From the NCBI RefSeq assembly GCF_001425045.1, contig NZ_LMDJ01000012.1, positions 484,141 to 548,140 on the forward strand: 64,000 nucleotides of DNA, read 5' to 3'. A model generated the notes under the pieces. It saw only the letters and a program-made list of their open reading frames with translations. It had not been told where the DNA came from and did no database searches. The number at the start of each line of letters is the position of its first letter. Position 1 is the stretch's first letter. Origin of the DNA: Massilia sp. Root351. GTDB lineage: Bacteria; Pseudomonadota; Gammaproteobacteria; Burkholderiales; Burkholderiaceae_D. Positions 62,014 to 64,000 of the stretch are shown one piece after another. Position numbers and translations under genes: made by a program.

Positions 62014-62250
62014 GGGTAATCCCTTTCTATTTGCCGACAGATTTTCAGGAGCTGTCGTTCACCTCACCACAGACGACGGCCGGGGCCGCCGCCTTTACTG
62101 CTTATTTTCTGCTTGTTTTCTGCTTGTTTGCCACTTACTGCGTTGCTACAGGTATTGCCGGATTGCCCTATTTTCCCGGCTCAGAATGACAAAATGCCCG
62201 CGGCAGAGAACTGACGCAGGCATTTCGGCTCAAGCCGGGACGTACAAAAA

Positions 62251-62520
62251 TTACTTACGCAGGCCCAGTTTAGCGATCAGGTCGCGGTAACGGGTTGCAT
62301 CTTTGTTCTTCAGGTAGGACAGCAGCGATTTACGACGGTTAACCATCATGATCAGGCCACGACGGCTGTGGTGATCCTTGCTGTGGGCTTTGAAGTGACC
62401 GTTCAGTTCGTTGATGCGTGCGGTCAGCAGCGCAACTTGAACTTCTGGGGAGCCGGTGTCGTTCTGGCCACGTGCGTTGTCCGCGATGATCGCGGCTTTG
62501 TTGATGTTTTCTACGGTCAT
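62251..62520 (-). CDS. rpsO: 30S ribosomal protein S15
   Basis: 89 residues from ATG 62520 (AAAGGT upstream); [20 protein letters not shown] and [25 protein letters not shown] are diagnostic. It binds 16S rRNA in the central domain. It precedes pnp by 237 bp. That gap contains a weak stem (AAATGCC/GGCATTT, about 62193-62224) that may be an attenuating terminator or RNase site, as known for E. coli rpsO-pnp. Confidence 0.98.
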   Translation of the reverse strand: MTVENINKAAIIADNARGQNDTGSPEVQVALLTARINELNGHFKAHSKDHHSRRGLIMMVNRRKSLLSYLKNKDATRYRDLIAKLGLRK

Positions 62521-62635
62521 GATATTACCTTTCACATGCGGTATGCGGAGTCTGAACCCTGCGCACCGTGATTACGATTTAAGAAGCTGATCCAAAGACC
62601 AGACCCGCGAGTATAACGGATTTGGACGGCGGTGG

Positions 62636-63367
62636 CTAGAAAGTATTGGGCGTGTCCAGCCTGCGGCCCCAGTCTTCCACTCCGCCGCGCTCCAGGCGCA
62701 GGCGGAAATTGGCGCGCCAGTTCTCGGCCAGCGGCGCCAGCGCGGCAGCGGCCTGCCATTCGGCACGCCAGGCCGCAGCGCCGGGCCGGCCAGCCGCGGC
62801 GCCCTCGCCGGCCGGACGCGGCAGCAGGAACAAAGCCGCGATCAGCCGCGCCAGCGGCCAGTCCGGCAGTGGTCGCTCTTGCAATTCCAGCAAGTCTGCC
62901 GGGGCGATCCAGCCTGGGCGCAGCACGCGGTAGTACCAGCCGGTCAACCCCGAATCCTGCACCGCGCGCGCGGCATCCGGCTGGCCGAAGCGCAAGTTCA
63001 GCTTCCAGCAAGGCTGGCGCCCCTGCGACACCTGCACCAGCGCCGTGCCGACGCGGTACACGTCGCCGACATGGACGTCCCGCTCCGTCATGCCCAGTGT
63101 GGCGATATTTTCGCCGAATGCGCCCGGCCCCTGCAGCGGCGCGGCGGCGCCGAAGCGGCCGCGCCAGTGCGGATAATGTTCCAGCGCATAGTGATGCAGC
63201 GCCTTCTCCGGGCCGCCGTGGTACTGGCGGTCGCCCTGCTCGTCGCCGCGCAGGCCGTCCGCCGCCAGCCATAATGGGCCGCCGGCAGGCAGCTTGGCAA
63301 TGCCGGTGGACACGCCCTGCCCCAGCGCTACCGCCTTGCCCGTTAATAACGCTGTGATTGCATGCAT
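62636..63367 (-). CDS. MOSC domain protein (YiiM-like)
   Basis: 243 residues with MOSC features: GDRQYHGGPEKALHHYALEHY, FGENIATLGM and VSQGRQPCWKLNLRFG, where the Cys is the probable molybdenum-sulfur ligand. YiiM-like proteins reduce N-hydroxylated compounds such as 6-hydroxylaminopurine using the molybdenum cofactor. The C-terminal 3-alpha domain (~160-243) is present. It is transcribed toward rpsO with a 115-bp gap. Confidence 0.9.
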   Translation of the reverse strand: MHAITALLTGKAVALGQGVSTGIAKLPAGGPLWLAADGLRGDEQGDRQYHGGPEKALHHYALEHYPHWRGRFGAAAPLQGPGAFGENIATLGMTERDVHVGDVYRVGTALVQVSQGRQPCWKLNLRFGQPDAARAVQDSGLTGWYYRVLRPGWIAPADLLELQERPLPDWPLARLIAALFLLPRPAGEGAAAGRPGAAAWRAEWQAAAALAPLAENWRANFRLRLERGGVEDWGRRLDTPNTF

Positions 63368-63498
63368 GGCGCCTCCCGTCGTCGAGCCACGATTATACGG
63401 TGCAAACCCAATTTATGCAGGAGTCCTACCGATACCAGGGAGGCGACGCGCCGCGCGCCGGCGGCTTACAATCCTCATAACACAACTCGGTGAATGAC

Positions 63499-63999
63499 AT
63501 GACCATCAAACGACTAGCCGCGGCATTTCTGCTGCCGGTGCTGCTGGCCGCGTGCGCCGGCCTGGGCGGCCCGCCGCCTGCCATCGGCGAGCGCATGGAT
63601 GCGGTCCAGGCCAAGCTGGGCCGGCCCACCGCCGTCTATCCGGTGGGCGGGGACACGGTACTGGAATACACCACCCAGCCCTTCGGGCAATACGCCTGGA
63701 TGGCCCGCTTCGGCCCGGACGGCGGGCTGAAATCGTACGAACAGGTGCTGACGGACGAAAAATTCGCCACCTTGAAAGTCGGCCTCGCCACGCGCGACGA
63801 GGTGCTGCGCACCATCGGCCATCCGGCCGAGACGAGCTATTTGTCGCTGCGCGACCTCACGGTCTGGTCCTACCGCTACAAGCAGTCCGGCGTATGGAAT
63901 TCCTTGATGCACGTGCACTTCGACCAGGCCGGCATCGTGCGCGAAATGATGGCCGGGCCCGACCCGGCCTACGAAGAAAAGCCGCGCTTCTTCCGCTAG
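63499..63999 (+). CDS. outer-membrane-type lipoprotein, SmpA/OmlA-like
   Basis: 166 residues from ATG 63499 (a GTG at 63490 is also open). The signal ends in the lipobox LLAAC, so it is a lipoprotein. The mature part has two repeated SmpA/OmlA-like units: MDAVQAKLGRPTAVYPVGGDTVLEYTTQP and GLATRDEVLRTIGHPAETSYL. It may be an envelope-integrity or BAM-accessory protein. Its stop is at the last base of the window. Confidence 0.8.
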   Translation: MTIKRLAAAFLLPVLLAACAGLGGPPPAIGERMDAVQAKLGRPTAVYPVGGDTVLEYTTQPFGQYAWMARFGPDGGLKSYEQVLTDEKFATLKVGLATRDEVLRTIGHPAETSYLSLRDLTVWSYRYKQSGVWNSLMHVHFDQAGIVREMMAGPDPAYEEKPRFFR

Positions 64000-64000
64000 C

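Noticed and set aside
59986..62019. Long plus-strand frame opposite pnp
   Set aside because: Shadow of the highly conserved pnp gene.
1..64000. A complete prophage
   Set aside because: Repressor, holin-like, HNH and integrase genes are scattered and no capsid, portal, large terminase or tail genes were found.

Overview
The window is a chromosomal segment of a GC-rich betaproteobacterium, most likely Oxalobacteraceae (Massilia/Duganella/Janthinobacterium-like). This is inferred from high G+C, gamma/beta-type SOS boxes, an NIT-type chemoreceptor, YggL, a BphO-BphP pair and the rpsO-pnp order; it was not tested by alignment.

Left backbone (1-23.1 kb): a TonB-dependent receptor (5' end outside the window); a minus-strand envelope-lipid cluster (PAP2 phosphatase, lipid kinase, metallophosphoesterase); a 74-aa gene behind two overlapping perfect LexA-type boxes; a LysR/quinone-reductase pair; a stand-alone phage-type S24 repressor with a palindromic operator across its own -35 and a probably leaderless mRNA, next to a holin-like gene; a chemoreceptor; a MarR/AhpD-like/redoxin operon; the heme oxygenase-bacteriophytochrome operon; a 2-hydroxyacid dehydrogenase; and a propeller-type histidine kinase whose likely response regulator lies beyond an intervening LysR gene.

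Accessory region (about 23.1-42.67 kb): an outer scar (frameshifted hsdR tail, DUF262/DUF1524 GmrSD-like enzyme, glycine-zipper EF-hand protein), then a 16.4-kb integrative element bounded by 15-bp direct repeats (26134-26148 and 42580-42594) at the 3' end of tRNA-Ser(UGA). The element has a P4/PICI-like plan: integrase beside the tRNA, AlpA regulator, a leader with a promoter, an early terminator and a predicted three-way-junction RNA, two coupled small genes, and a 976-aa primase-helicase. Two six-copy iteron modules with the same internal layout, mirrored, lie at 28.28-28.39 and 40.95-41.06 kb; in the excised circle they would be about 3.8 kb apart. Between the primase and the integrase are two arrays of a ~172-bp GC-rich repeat that bracket an AT-richer run of eight small one-orientation genes, most of them preceded closely by a ~20-bp motif, like a cassette array. 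Two possible HEPN-like genes sit beside the left attachment site. No capsid or portal genes were seen, so the element looks like a satellite or an integrative replicon.

Right backbone (42.7-64 kb): tRNA-Ser; an HDOD then GGDEF/EAL c-di-GMP operon; a cache-domain histidine kinase and response regulator divergent from cstA-ybdD; a tight six-gene operon joining a MoxR ATPase, a VWA protein with an HEXXH motif, an adenylate-forming ligase, a NadR-like bifunctional enzyme and two unknown proteins; an intact and a collapsed DUF29 gene around a secreted protein gene; pnp and rpsO; a MOSC protein and a lipoprotein.

Most novel candidates: the mirrored iteron modules with the structured leader of the replication operon, the 172-bp repeats and cassette-like cargo, the MoxR/VWA/ligase/NadR operon, and the double SOS box.
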